This document shows, piece after piece, positions 30,978-40,350 of a stretch of 64,000 nucleotides of DNA. Position 1 is the first letter of the stretch, and every line of letters begins with the position of its first letter. The notes under the pieces are model-generated. The model saw only the letters and a list, made by a program, of their open reading frames with translations, was not told the DNA's origin and did no database searches. Location: contig CAMPKA010000011.1 in assembly GCA_946887075.1 (NCBI GenBank), forward strand, positions 1-64,000, written 5' to 3'. Source of the stretch: an uncultured Salinimicrobium sp. (GTDB lineage: Bacteria > Bacteroidota > Bacteroidia > Flavobacteriales > Flavobacteriaceae). The position numbers were made by a program, and so were the translations under genes.

Positions 30978-32249
30978 ATGCTACAGGTTGCCAATATCAG
31001 GTCACACAGGGAAGCCTACATTCCTGCCTTGAAAAAACGAAACTTCGAAGCTTCCGGCATGTTCGAGGAAGTGCTTGATCTCGACGAAACCAGGCGCAGC
31101 ACACAAGCAGAGTTGGATGAAACTCTGGCTGAATCAAAACGTCTTTCAAGAGAAATCAATCTTCTCTTCAAGAGCGGAGATCGACAAAAGGCCAATGTGG
31201 TCAGACAGCGATCTTCGGAACTAAAGGAAAGGTCAAAGGAGCTTTCAGAGCGTTTGGCGGAAACCACTGCGGACCTGAACAGGATACTAAGCAATATCCC
31301 TAACGTTCCGCATGAATCTGTTCCTCCGGGCGCCTCTGAAGTGGATAATCAGGAAGTTTTTCGGGAAGGGGATATTCCTGATCTTGGCGAGAAGGCCCTC
31401 CCCCACTGGGAATTGGCCAGAAAATTTGATATCATCGATTTCGAACTTGGAAATAAAATTACAGGAGCAGGTTTTCCTGTGTATAAAGGAAAAGGCGCCA
31501 GGCTTCAAAGGGCATTGGTTTCTTATTTTCTGGATAAGAATGTGGCGGCAGGGTATGACGAGGTCCAGGTTCCACTCCTGGTCAACCAGGCCTCGGGTTT
31601 TGGAACCGGGCAACTTCCGGACAAGGAGGGGCAAATGTACCATGTCCAGGATGATGACCTCTATCTGATTCCGACCGCTGAAGTTCCGATTACGAACATG
31701 TTCCGGGACAGTATTATCTCTGAAGGGGATCTTCCGATGACCTACACCGGTTATACTCCTTGCTTCAGAAGAGAAGCGGGCTCCTACGGGTCACATGTCC
31801 GGGGGCTAAACAGGCTCCATCAGTTTGACAAGGTCGAGATCGTCAGGATTGAGAAACCTTCTTCATCCTATCATGCCCTGGACCAGATGGTGGAACACGT
31901 CAAGAGCATTTTACGGGAACTCGAGCTTCCGTACCGGATACTGAGGTTATGTGGTGGAGACCTCGGTTTTACCTCCGCCCTGACCTTCGATTTTGAGGTG
32001 TATTCCGCGGCTCAGGAAAGATGGCTGGAAATTAGCTCCTGCTCTAATTTTGAAACATTTCAGGCTAACCGGCTGAAACTGAGATATAAGGACGGAGCGG
32101 GAAAGAAGCAGCTGGTGCATACCCTCAACGGTAGCTCACTGGCACTTCCCAGGGTCCTCGCAGGGATTTTAGAAAACAATCAGTATTCTGATGGAATAAA
32201 GATTCCTGAAGTCCTTGTGCCCTACACAGGGTTTGAAAAGATTGGCTAA
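30978..32249 (+). CDS. serS: Seryl-tRNA synthetase
   Basis: This 423-residue class II synthetase charges tRNA-Ser. The N-terminal tRNA-binding coiled coil covers about residues 20-100 (LDLDETRRSTQAELDETLAE and onward). The catalytic core has motif 2 TPCFRREAGSYG and the serine-binding TAEVPITN. Motif 3 reads LNGSSLALPRVLAGILENNQ. The start at 30978 gives the standard MLQVANIRSHRE beginning; a GTG/ATG further upstream lies near the promoter box. The preceding gene ends 71 nt upstream. Confidence 0.96.
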   Translation: MLQVANIRSHREAYIPALKKRNFEASGMFEEVLDLDETRRSTQAELDETLAESKRLSREINLLFKSGDRQKANVVRQRSSELKERSKELSERLAETTADLNRILSNIPNVPHESVPPGASEVDNQEVFREGDIPDLGEKALPHWELARKFDIIDFELGNKITGAGFPVYKGKGARLQRALVSYFLDKNVAAGYDEVQVPLLVNQASGFGTGQLPDKEGQMYHVQDDDLYLIPTAEVPITNMFRDSIISEGDLPMTYTGYTPCFRREAGSYGSHVRGLNRLHQFDKVEIVRIEKPSSSYHALDQMVEHVKSILRELELPYRILRLCGGDLGFTSALTFDFEVYSAAQERWLEISSCSNFETFQANRLKLRYKDGAGKKQLVHTLNGSSLALPRVLAGILENNQYSDGIKIPEVLVPYTGFEKIG

Positions 32250-32306
32250 GACAATCCGCAGGTGGGTCCCTAGAGGGGCAATGATCGTATAACCAAAACC
32301 GATGCA

Positions 32307-34088
32307 ATGAAGACCGTTTTCGTATTCCTGATGTTCTGGTCATTCCTGCCGAGTTTTGCCCAGACAGATCAACTGGCCCGTAACTATTTCGACCGGGGAG
32401 ATTTCGAAAAAGCCCTGGTGATCTATAAGCAGTTATATGAGAAAGAGCCCTATAACCAGGCTCATTTTATGGGGCTGGTGGAAAGCTATCAGCAACTACG
32501 GAAATTCGGGCAGGCGGAAGATCTTCTTCGAGACCGACTTAACACCACAGCCAATGCGCCACATTACCTGATCGAGCTGGGACATAATTACGAACTTCAG
32601 GAGAAGAAGGATGAGGCAGTAAAGCTGTACGATGAAGCGCTCAGATCTGTGGAGAGCCGGCCGAATTTCGCCTTTCCCATCGCCCGGACCTTCGAAAAGT
32701 ACAGCCTGTTGGATTACGCTGTGGCGGCTTATGAACTCGGGATGAGTAAAAATCCAGATGCCGAGTTTGGCATTCAGCTGGCCCGGTTATATGGGGAGCA
32801 AGGGGAGATCGACAAGATGCTCAGTTATTACATCGACGTGGTCACTCAAAACGAAACCCTTTTGCCTGCGGTAAGTAGAATTTACGGCCAGTTCATTACG
32901 GAGGATCCCGAGAATGAAGCGAACCGGCTATTCCGACAGCAGCTATTGAAAAGGCTGCAGGACGATCAGAGCATCATCCTCAATGAAATGCTGAGTTGGT
33001 TATATATTCAACAGCAGGATTTCGATAAGGCTTTTCTTCAGCTGAAAGCGATTTATAGAAGAAGCGGAGGGGATCTCGGACCCCTTATGAGGTTGAGTCT
33101 TTCCGCATTGGATCATAACCAGATTCCGACGGCTATAGAGATCCTGGAGTACATAATAGCAGAGTCTCCATCGCAGGTGGTCCAGTTGCAGGCACATCAG
33201 CTGCGACTTAATGCCATGCAAAAGATCACACCGGAGGAAGATTTTGGCAAAATCCAAAAGATTTATGAGGAACTGGTGTCCCAGTACAGCAGTGTCGGAC
33301 GTCCATTGCTATCGCTGAAAATCGACCAGGCGAATTTTCTCGCCTTTAGGCAGGGAAACACGGATGATGCAAAAAGAATTCTTGAAAGCAGCCTGGAATC
33401 CGAATTAGGAAGCTTTGACGAGGCCGGCCTTAAGATGGCCCTGGCCGATATTCTGGTCCTTGAGGAAAAGTTCAACAGGGCCCTTATCTATTATTCTCAA
33501 GTTCAAACCCTGGTGGAAAATGATCAGATAGCCCAAACAGCAGCCTATAAAGTGGCCAGAACCAGCTACTATAAAGGGGATTTCAAATGGGCATTGATGC
33601 AACTCGACGTGCTGAAAAGTGCTACCTCCCAGCTTGTTGCTAATGATGCCATGGAACTCAGCCTCCTCATCACCGAAAATAAGTCGGAGGATTCGACCCA
33701 GGCTGCCCTGCGGGCCTTTGCCAGGGCGGATCTTCTCGCTTTTCAGAAAAAGAATAGGGCAGCCATTGGGCAACTCGACTCACTGCTGGTTACATTTAAG
33801 GGAGCTGCGATAGAGGATGAGGCCTTGCTCAGACAGGCTCTTTTATTGAAGGAAGAAGGAGATTTTGATAATGCGGAGGCCAATCTTCTTCGCCTGATCA
33901 CGAACTATGGTTCGGGGATTCTGGGCGACAATGCACATTATCAGCTGGCAGAGCTATATTTCACCAAAGGAAACCTGGAGAAGGCAAAAACGTATTATGA
34001 GAAGATCATCTTCGAATATCCCGATAGTATTTATTTCGTCGATGCCAGAAAGAAATTCAGGGCCCTGCGGGGGGATGCCCTGGAATGA
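32307..34088 (+). CDS. Secreted tetratricopeptide-repeat protein
   Basis: This 593-residue protein has a signal peptide (MKTVFVFLMFWSFLPSFAQ). Nearly the entire mature part consists of TPR-like helical pairs, for example ARNYFDRGDFEKALVIYKQL, DRLNTTANAPHYLIELGHNY and, at the C-terminus, AHYQLAELYFTKGNLEKAKT. It is probably a periplasmic scaffold of the BamD/YbgF kind, with no enzymatic motif. Its stop lies two codons before the start region of the DUF4286 gene, and DUF4286-rsmA-mgtE follow without gaps, suggesting one long transcript. Confidence 0.88.
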   Translation: MKTVFVFLMFWSFLPSFAQTDQLARNYFDRGDFEKALVIYKQLYEKEPYNQAHFMGLVESYQQLRKFGQAEDLLRDRLNTTANAPHYLIELGHNYELQEKKDEAVKLYDEALRSVESRPNFAFPIARTFEKYSLLDYAVAAYELGMSKNPDAEFGIQLARLYGEQGEIDKMLSYYIDVVTQNETLLPAVSRIYGQFITEDPENEANRLFRQQLLKRLQDDQSIILNEMLSWLYIQQQDFDKAFLQLKAIYRRSGGDLGPLMRLSLSALDHNQIPTAIEILEYIIAESPSQVVQLQAHQLRLNAMQKITPEEDFGKIQKIYEELVSQYSSVGRPLLSLKIDQANFLAFRQGNTDDAKRILESSLESELGSFDEAGLKMALADILVLEEKFNRALIYYSQVQTLVENDQIAQTAAYKVARTSYYKGDFKWALMQLDVLKSATSQLVANDAMELSLLITENKSEDSTQAALRAFARADLLAFQKKNRAAIGQLDSLLVTFKGAAIEDEALLRQALLLKEEGDFDNAEANLLRLITNYGSGILGDNAHYQLAELYFTKGNLEKAKTYYEKIIFEYPDSIYFVDARKKFRALRGDALE

Positions 34089-34124
34089 ATGCTGGAGAAC
34101 GTATTGAACCCGCTATTGAAGAGC

Positions 34125-34445
34125 ATGATTATCTACAATGAAACCACAAGTATAGAAGAGGAGATTCATGAGCCTTGGCTGGATTGGATGAAGAACATTC
34201 GAATTCCGGAGATGCTGGCTACTGGAAAGTTTACCAGGGCGCTACTGGCCCGGGTAAAATCCCCACATCGGGAGACGACATATTCCGTGCAGTTCAGTTC
34301 CCCGGATGCCCAGACACTGCAGCGGTTTTTTCTTGAGGACGCACAGGATCTCCAGGAAGCTCCGGCAGGCTTTTTGGGCAAGATGATGAGCTTTGGCACT
34401 GAACTGGAAGTCCTGGAGCAGTCCTTCCCAAACTCCCCAGGATGA
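34125..34445 (+). CDS. DUF4286 family protein
   Basis: This 106-residue cytosolic protein is conserved in Bacteroidetes. The signature [22 protein letters not shown], then [14 protein letters not shown], is clear; the fold resembles small ferredoxin-like ABM proteins. Function is unknown. The ATG at 34125 matches homolog starts; an in-frame ATG at 34089 would add 12 unrelated residues. Its stop overlaps the rsmA start (ATGA). Confidence 0.88.
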   Translation: MIIYNETTSIEEEIHEPWLDWMKNIRIPEMLATGKFTRALLARVKSPHRETTYSVQFSSPDAQTLQRFFLEDAQDLQEAPAGFLGKMMSFGTELEVLEQSFPNSPG

Positions 34446-35278
34446 AGAAAAAGCGACCCGCTTCCCGAGACCATGGCAGGTATCAGGCAAAGACAGCAGT
34501 CTCCCCAAAGAAGCACCTGGGCCAGCATTTCCTTGCCGATCAGAATATTGCCAGGAAAATAGCGGATACCCTTTCCTACTCCAGCTATGATCTGGTAGTG
34601 GAGGTAGGGCCGGGGATGGGGGTCCTGACAAAATATTTACTCGAGAAGCCGATAGAGGTTCACGTCGTGGAAATTGATCCCGAGAGTGTGGGTTATCTCC
34701 AGGAACATTTCCCGGGTCTCAGAGGCCGGATCTACCAGCAGGATTTTTTGAAGTATGACCTGCCTGGCCTACTGGGAGCTCGGCAATTCGCGGTGATCGG
34801 GAATTTCCCATACAACATTTCCTCGCAGATCGTCTTCCGAATGCTGGAAATGCGCAGCTATATTCCGGAATTTGCCGGAATGTTTCAAAAGGAGGTCGCT
34901 CAAAGGATATGCGAGCGGGAGGGAAGCAAGGTATATGGGATTCTCTCGGTACTTGTGCAGGCGTTTTATGATGCCGAATACCTCTTTTCAGTGCCAGCCG
35001 CGGTTTTTAATCCCCCTCCGAAAGTGGAAAGCGGCGTGCTCAGGCTGCGGAGGAAAGAGCATTTCTCATTGCCCTGTGATGAAAAACTATTTTTCCGGGT
35101 GGTCAAGACGGCATTCCAGCAAAGAAGAAAGACGCTCCGCAACAGCCTCAAAATATTTGAACTTCCGCAAAGTATCAAAGAAGATGTTATCTTTGATCTG
35201 CGGCCTGAACAGCTGAGCTTATCCGGATTTATTGACCTTACCCGAAAAATTGAAGTACATGCAGTTCGAGATCAATGA
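34442..35278 (+). CDS. rsmA: 16S rRNA (adenine1518/1519-N6)-dimethyltransferase
   Basis: This enzyme dimethylates A1518 and A1519 of 16S rRNA during 30S maturation. Motifs are [20 protein letters not shown], the SAM loop [14 protein letters not shown], and the catalytic [12 protein letters not shown] (NLPY-type). [13 protein letters not shown] lies in the C-terminal domain. A basic N-terminal extension of about 22 residues ([14 protein letters not shown]) precedes the core. The gene is coupled to DUF4286 (4-nt overlap) and its 3' end overlaps mgtE by 20 nt. Confidence 0.96.
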   Translation: MKKKRPASRDHGRYQAKTAVSPKKHLGQHFLADQNIARKIADTLSYSSYDLVVEVGPGMGVLTKYLLEKPIEVHVVEIDPESVGYLQEHFPGLRGRIYQQDFLKYDLPGLLGARQFAVIGNFPYNISSQIVFRMLEMRSYIPEFAGMFQKEVAQRICEREGSKVYGILSVLVQAFYDAEYLFSVPAAVFNPPPKVESGVLRLRRKEHFSLPCDEKLFFRVVKTAFQQRRKTLRNSLKIFELPQSIKEDVIFDLRPEQLSLSGFIDLTRKIEVHAVRDQ

Positions 35279-36611
35279 CGAGTACATAGAGAACATCGAG
35301 CATCTTATCGAGGAGAAGCGGGATGAGGAGATATTACAGCTTTTAGAAGAGGTCCACCATGCCGATATCGCCGAAATCATAGATGAGTTACATCTGGATG
35401 ACGCGACTTATATCATCAAGTTACTGGATAGTACCAAGACGTCAGAAGCGTTGATGGAGCTTGAGGGAGACGTTCGGGAACGAATTCTTGACAATCTCTC
35501 CGCCCGGGAAATTGCGGAGGAGCTCGAGAACATGGACACCGATGATGCTGCGGATATTATTGCAGAACTCTCCGAGGAACGCAAACAGGAAGTGATCGAC
35601 GAGATCATTGATGAGGAGCACGCCGGACATATTGTCGAGCTGCTGCGTTATGATGAGAATTCCGCAGGGGGATTGATGGCTAAGGAGCTGGTCAAGGTAA
35701 ATGAGAACTGGAGCGTGACGGGATGCATGACTGAAATGCGCGCCCAGGCTGAAAATGTCACCCGAGTCCATTCTATCTATGTCGTGGATGATAAAGGGAG
35801 ACTAAAGGGACGATTATCCCTGAAAGACCTGCTTACAGCCCCTAGCAAGGCGAATATCAGTGATGTCTATATCGATAAGGTGGATTATGTCACCGTCCAT
35901 ACCAAGGGAGACGAGGTGGCCAGAGTGATGCAGAAATATGACCTTGAGGCCATACCTGTTGTAGATGAGATGGGGAGACTGGTAGGGAGGATCACCATTG
36001 ATGATATTGTGGATTTCATCAGGGATGAGGCGGAGAAGGATTATCAGATGGCAGCTGGTATTTCCGAGGATGTCGAAGCAGATGATTCCATCCTTCGCCT
36101 CACCCGGGCCCGGCTCCCCTGGCTTATCCTTGCCCTTTTGGGTGGCTTCATCTCTGTTACGGTACTGGGCACCTTTGATGCGGCCATGCAGCAGCATGCG
36201 GCGCTTTTCTTTTTTGTGCCGCTCATTGCCGCTATGGCAGGGAATGTCGGGGTGCAGTCCTCTGCGATAGTTTTGCAGGGCCTGGCCAATCAAAGCCTGA
36301 GCGGTTCCCTTATAAACAGGCTGATCAAGGAAATTCTGCTGAGCCTTCTCAATGGAGCCGCCCTCGCTGTTCTGTTGATCATAGGGGGGATCTTTCTTCT
36401 TGGCTTTGACTTCTGGTTTGGACTCACGGTAGGTATTTCTCTGGTGTCCGTTATTGTCATTGCCTCCCTGATCGGGACTTTTGTTCCCATTATACTCGAT
36501 AAACTCGGAATTGATCCTGCAATGGCTACGGGACCTTTTATTACCACCAGCAATGACATTTTTGGGATCCTGATTTACTTTACTATCGCCAAGGCCATCC
36601 TTGGATTCTGA
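35259..36611 (+). CDS. mgtE: MgtE-family magnesium transporter
   Basis: This 450-residue inner-membrane Mg2+ channel has an acidic superhelical N domain ([16 protein letters not shown] and onward, about 1-125). Two CBS domains follow (about 130-250, with [20 protein letters not shown] and [20 protein letters not shown]). Five transmembrane helices complete it from about 285, including the pore region [17 protein letters not shown] and the Asp-containing [18 protein letters not shown]. The start is the ATG at 35259; a TTG at 35232 is less likely. It overlaps rsmA by 20 nt. Confidence 0.95.
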   Translation: MQFEINDEYIENIEHLIEEKRDEEILQLLEEVHHADIAEIIDELHLDDATYIIKLLDSTKTSEALMELEGDVRERILDNLSAREIAEELENMDTDDAADIIAELSEERKQEVIDEIIDEEHAGHIVELLRYDENSAGGLMAKELVKVNENWSVTGCMTEMRAQAENVTRVHSIYVVDDKGRLKGRLSLKDLLTAPSKANISDVYIDKVDYVTVHTKGDEVARVMQKYDLEAIPVVDEMGRLVGRITIDDIVDFIRDEAEKDYQMAAGISEDVEADDSILRLTRARLPWLILALLGGFISVTVLGTFDAAMQQHAALFFFVPLIAAMAGNVGVQSSAIVLQGLANQSLSGSLINRLIKEILLSLLNGAALAVLLIIGGIFLLGFDFWFGLTVGISLVSVIVIASLIGTFVPIILDKLGIDPAMATGPFITTSNDIFGILIYFTIAKAILGF

Positions 36612-36624
36612 ACAGGACTGACCT

Positions 36625-37575
36625 ATGATCATAGTTCATGCAGACCGAAATCATCCAAGCCTTCTAAAGGAACTGGCCAGGGCGGGTCATGATAACCTGC
36701 AGGCATATGACCAGACCCGGGAAGAAATTCTTGAAAAACCGGCTCTCCTGGAGGGGTTGGTCATCAGAAGCCGGTTCCGGATTGATTCCGCCTTTATCGA
36801 TGCTGCTCCGAACCTGAGGTTTATTGCCAGAGTAGGGGCCGGACTGGAAAATATCGATGTCGCTTATGCGATGGAAAGAGGAATAGCCCTTTTTTCCGCT
36901 CCTGAAGGAAACAGCAATGCAGTTGGAGAACATGCCCTTGGAATGCTGCTTTCCCTAATGAATAAATTACACCAGGCAGATCGCCAGGTAAGGGCAGGAA
37001 AATGGCTGAGGGAGAATAACAGAGGAGTGGAACTGGAAGGAAAGACAATCGGGATTGTCGGGTATGGGAATATGGGAAAATCTTTTGCCCGGAAGCTTCA
37101 GGGATTCGAGGTAAGGGTGATCTGCTATGATATCGTTTCCGGGAAAGGAGATGAAAATGCTGTACAGGTGGACCTTGCGGAATTCAGAAAAAGCGTGGAT
37201 GTGGTCAGCCTTCATACCCCGTGGACGGATTTGACTGATAGAATGATAGACGCGGATTTCATCTCCGCCATTGAAAAGCCCTTCTGGTTTATCAATACTG
37301 CAAGAGGCAAAAGTGTGGTGACCGAGGACCTTGTTGACGGGCTGCGTAAGGGAAAGGTATTGGGAGCGGCCCTGGATGTGCTCGAGTATGAAAAAAGTTC
37401 TTTTGAAAGCCTGTTTCAGGGAAAGGATTCATTTCCCGACCCGCTGCGGGAACTGCTTCAGATGGAGAATGTGTTATTAAGCCCACATGTAGCAGGATGG
37501 ACCGTGGAGAGCCACCGGAAATTGGCCACTACCATCGCCTCCAAGATTATTTCCAGCTTTGGGGAAGCGAGCTAA
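36625..37575 (+). CDS. D-isomer-specific 2-hydroxyacid dehydrogenase
   Basis: This 316-residue NAD-dependent dehydrogenase is of the D-3-phosphoglycerate / glyoxylate-hydroxypyruvate reductase group. The NAD motif is GIVGYGNMGKSFA, and the catalytic Arg lies in INTARGKSVV. A Glu follows in the ALDVLEYEKS region, and the catalytic His is in LSPHVAGWTVES. ARVGAGLENIDV lies in the substrate domain. It lacks the ACT or regulatory domain of SerA, so serine synthesis is possible but not certain. The mgtE stop is 13 nt upstream, making it the likely last gene of that transcript. Confidence 0.88.
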   Translation: MIIVHADRNHPSLLKELARAGHDNLQAYDQTREEILEKPALLEGLVIRSRFRIDSAFIDAAPNLRFIARVGAGLENIDVAYAMERGIALFSAPEGNSNAVGEHALGMLLSLMNKLHQADRQVRAGKWLRENNRGVELEGKTIGIVGYGNMGKSFARKLQGFEVRVICYDIVSGKGDENAVQVDLAEFRKSVDVVSLHTPWTDLTDRMIDADFISAIEKPFWFINTARGKSVVTEDLVDGLRKGKVLGAALDVLEYEKSSFESLFQGKDSFPDPLRELLQMENVLLSPHVAGWTVESHRKLATTIASKIISSFGEAS

Positions 37576-37589
37576 AAGACGTCGTTGTC

Positions 37590-37781
37590 TTAGCGGAGGA
37601 TCTGCTGGACCCTGCCCACCTCTCCGGACTCCAGACGCACTTTGATCCCATGAGGATGGCTGGAAGATTTGGTAAGGATGTCCGCTACCACTCCCTCCGT
37701 TAATTTTCCAGAACGCTGATCCATTTTTTGGATAACAGCTACGCTTATTCCGGGAGCCAGTTCTTTTCTTGACGGTTTCAT
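37590..37781 (-). CDS. YwbE family (DUF2196) small protein
   Basis: This 63-residue protein matches the YwbE pattern, with LAPGISVAVIQKMDQRSGKLT followed by GVVADILTKSSSHPHGIKVRL and GEVGRVQQIL. It is a small beta-barrel-like, KOW-type fold and probably a nucleic-acid binder, but no function is established. It lies 8 nt downstream of the NAD-binding protein gene on the same strand and is probably co-transcribed. Confidence 0.87.
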   Translation of the reverse strand: MKPSRKELAPGISVAVIQKMDQRSGKLTEGVVADILTKSSSHPHGIKVRLESGEVGRVQQILR

Positions 37782-37789
37782 GGACCTCG

Positions 37790-38449
37790 TCAGGTTTCCT
37801 GGTTCTGGGTCAGCCGGATCAGAGCCTCCTTGATGGGCTCCTTTCCTTCAACGGCTTCGAAAACCAGATTCCTCGCGAGAGGATCAGCCAGAGACATTAC
37901 CAGCAGGTAGGCCACATCATCCCTTGAAATTTCTCCCTGGCCGGAAATATTTGTGCCGACCTTCACCTTTCCCAGTCCGAGATCATCGGTAAGCCTGCCA
38001 GGCCGAACAATAGTATAGGGCAGCCCGCTCTGGCGCAGATGGTCATCAGCCAGCGCCTTGGCTTTTAGGTAGTGTTCCAGTTTTGGGTGCTGGGATGGGT
38101 TTTCGACTCCCATTGCACTTAACATGATGAATTTGCGGATTCCAGTCTCTTTTGAGGCATCGATCAATTTTATCGCTCCCAGATGATCGACCGCTGTGGT
38201 TTTATCCGGACCCGTTTTGCTGCCTGAACCCGCAGCAAAGATCACCTTGTCTATTCCTTTGAGAATCGGTCCGAAATCATTGTGCTCCAGGTCTGCGACC
38301 ACGGATTGAACCTCCATGTCCTCAAATATCGATTGTTGCTCTTTTTTCCTGACCATGGCGACGGGTTCGAAACTCCTGGAACTACTCAGGATCTCGATCA
38401 CGCGTTTTCCGGTACTTCCTGTCGCGCCTGCTATCAGTATTCTTTCCAT
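37790..38449 (-). CDS. NAD(P)-binding atypical SDR protein
   Basis: This 219-residue protein is of the NAD(P)H-binding_10 / YwnB-like group. The N-terminal motif ILIAGATGSTGKRVIEIL binds the dinucleotide. DKVIFAAGSGSKTG and FIMLSAMGV follow, with a lone Lys in HYLKAKALADDHLR and YTIVRPGRLTD near the end, as in flavin-reductase or isomerase-like SDRs. It lacks the classical YxxxK, so the reaction is uncertain. It is transcribed with ywbE downstream. Confidence 0.85.
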   Translation of the reverse strand: MERILIAGATGSTGKRVIEILSSSRSFEPVAMVRKKEQQSIFEDMEVQSVVADLEHNDFGPILKGIDKVIFAAGSGSKTGPDKTTAVDHLGAIKLIDASKETGIRKFIMLSAMGVENPSQHPKLEHYLKAKALADDHLRQSGLPYTIVRPGRLTDDLGLGKVKVGTNISGQGEISRDDVAYLLVMSLADPLARNLVFEAVEGKEPIKEALIRLTQNQET

Positions 38450-38527
38450 TTTCAGCTTTTTCAGGAAGTTAAGAAATCAATTGGTTCTTTCCAAGATACC
38501 AAAAGAGCAGGCACCTGATCTTTGTGA

Positions 38528-40339
38528 TCAGGAGTTTCTCTCCATTTCGGCGGCCTTGCGTTCCAGCTCTTGCTGGAATTCTTCCATCACTGGTTTTACA
38601 GTGCTTTCCGGAAGATCCGCAATCCTGATATACATCAGGCCATCTACCGCATCATTAAAGAGCGGATCCACGTTAAAAGCGACCACCCGGGCATTCTGCT
38701 TGATGTATTTCTTGATAAGGACTGGAAGTCGCAGATTCCCCGGTTCTACCTCATCGATGATCCTGTCGAACTTATTGAGATCCGCCTGCGTCTCATCGAA
38801 AACAAAATCCTTGTCCCCGTCTTTGAGCTTCACCTTAAACTCCTTTTTCGGCCGGACGAATTGTGCAATATAGGGATCGTAGTAGTGGGACCGCATAAAC
38901 TCAATCATTAGGGACTTGGAAAAATTGGAGAATTTGTTGCTGATACTGACCCCTCCGATAAGATACTTGTGCTCCGGGAACCTCAGGGTACAATGCACGA
39001 TGCCCTTCCACAGCAGGAACAGGGGCATGGGTTTTTGCTGATACTCTCTGATGATGAACGCCCGGCCCATTTCAATGGACTGGGACATCATCTTATAGAG
39101 TTCGGGCTCGAACCGGAATAGATCCTGCAGATAGAAGCCGTTGATCCCATGATCGGGAAAAATTTCCGCACCCATGCCCATTCGATAGGCTCCGGCAATT
39201 TTTTTTGCGTCGTTGTCCCAAAGGAACATCTGGTAGTAATAATCATCGAACTTGTCCAGGTCGGTAGGATTGTTAGTCCCTTCCCCAATAGCCCGGAAGG
39301 TGATTTCCCGAAGCCGTCCGATCTCCTTGAGAATATTGGGAATGATTTCCTTTTTTGCCAGAAAGACCTCGTAGTTCTTGCTTTCCAGAAGTCTTTTATC
39401 CAGTTTGCGGCAGGTCGCTATTTCCCGAAGCATCAGCTCTTCCTCCGTCTCCTGAACGATTTTTTTTGGGGATTTCTGGATTTTAAGGTTCGTCGGGATG
39501 TTCCGGTAAAATGGCTTTTTTTCGAATGCGTTGGCCAGCATATAAGTCTTGCGCCTCAGGAAGGCGGTGAAAGGTTCAAGATGGGTGATCTCCTTCATGT
39601 CCTCAACAGGAATAGGATTTCCAATCCGGATTTTGATCTTCCGTTTTTTCTGGGACAACATCTCGCTCGGAAGTTTTGCTGTCCTCAGGATGTCGCTGAC
39701 TGAAGCGAGCCTGTAGAAGAAAGTACTGTTTTTGGCGTGGAAATAAACAGGGATTACAGGCACTGCTGCTTTTTGGATCAGCTTCATCGCCGCAGGATCC
39801 CAGGGCCGATCCACGATCATCCTGTTGTCCCGGAAAGTGGACACTTCTCCAGCAGGAAAGATCCCCAGGGATTTTCCTTCTTTCAGGTGACGGATAGCCT
39901 CCTTCAGGCCTGACAGGCTGCTTTGCGCTTCCTTATGTTCCTCAAAGGGATTGACAGGCATGATAAAAGGCTGGAGGGGTTCGATCCTGTTGAGTAGAAA
40001 ATTTGCTAGTACCTTGTAATCCGGGCGCGAACCAAGCAACAATTTCATCAGGATCATCCCGTCTATACCTCCCAGGGGGTGATTAGAAATTGTGATGAAG
40101 GGACCTGATTTCGGGATTCTTTTCAGGTCCTCCTCGGGGATGGTATAATTGATCTCAAATGCTTTTAGAATAGAATCGATGAACTCGGGAGCCGGTAAAT
40201 GCTTACGCTTTTCATATTCTTTGTTGATCACTGACAATTTGGTGGTCTGGAGCACGACCCATCCGACGGAGTTGCCCAGGAACCCGAATTTTTCGAGGTT
40301 CATTACCCTGGCGACTTCTTTTGCGCTGACTATTCCCAT
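38528..40339 (-). CDS. Bifunctional PlsC-type acyltransferase + OlsB-like GNAT fusion (aminolipid synthase-like)
   Basis: This 603-residue protein has two acyltransferase modules. Residues about 60-290 form a PlsC/OlsA-like domain with the catalytic His/Asp block ISNHPLGGIDGM (near 85) and IFPAGEVSTFR (near 160). Residues about 310-590 form a GNAT-fold, OlsB-like N-acyltransferase with YEVFLAKKEIIPNILKEIGRLREITFR, GAYRMGMGAEIF and ELYKMMSQSIEMGRAFI. In ornithine- and glycine-lipid synthesis an OlsB-type enzyme N-acylates the amino acid and an OlsA-type enzyme adds the second acyl chain. Here both are fused, in the order A-B. In Bacteroidetes the expected products are glycine or related amino lipids; the amino acid cannot be read from sequence. 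It follows lysC by 11 nt. Confidence 0.87.
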   Translation of the reverse strand: MGIVSAKEVARVMNLEKFGFLGNSVGWVVLQTTKLSVINKEYEKRKHLPAPEFIDSILKAFEINYTIPEEDLKRIPKSGPFITISNHPLGGIDGMILMKLLLGSRPDYKVLANFLLNRIEPLQPFIMPVNPFEEHKEAQSSLSGLKEAIRHLKEGKSLGIFPAGEVSTFRDNRMIVDRPWDPAAMKLIQKAAVPVIPVYFHAKNSTFFYRLASVSDILRTAKLPSEMLSQKKRKIKIRIGNPIPVEDMKEITHLEPFTAFLRRKTYMLANAFEKKPFYRNIPTNLKIQKSPKKIVQETEEELMLREIATCRKLDKRLLESKNYEVFLAKKEIIPNILKEIGRLREITFRAIGEGTNNPTDLDKFDDYYYQMFLWDNDAKKIAGAYRMGMGAEIFPDHGINGFYLQDLFRFEPELYKMMSQSIEMGRAFIIREYQQKPMPLFLLWKGIVHCTLRFPEHKYLIGGVSISNKFSNFSKSLMIEFMRSHYYDPYIAQFVRPKKEFKVKLKDGDKDFVFDETQADLNKFDRIIDEVEPGNLRLPVLIKKYIKQNARVVAFNVDPLFNDAVDGLMYIRIADLPESTVKPVMEEFQQELERKAAEMERNS

Positions 40340-40350
40340 AGGGAGGGGGT

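Noticed and set aside
32307..34088. The TPR protein as a possible SusD or secretion component
   Set aside because: Repeats alone are visible; no SusD, PorD/PorW or other specific signature was found, so no role is assigned.
35814..36632. A 272-codon open frame on the minus strand
   Set aside because: It is antisense to mgtE and its translation is low-complexity and family-less.
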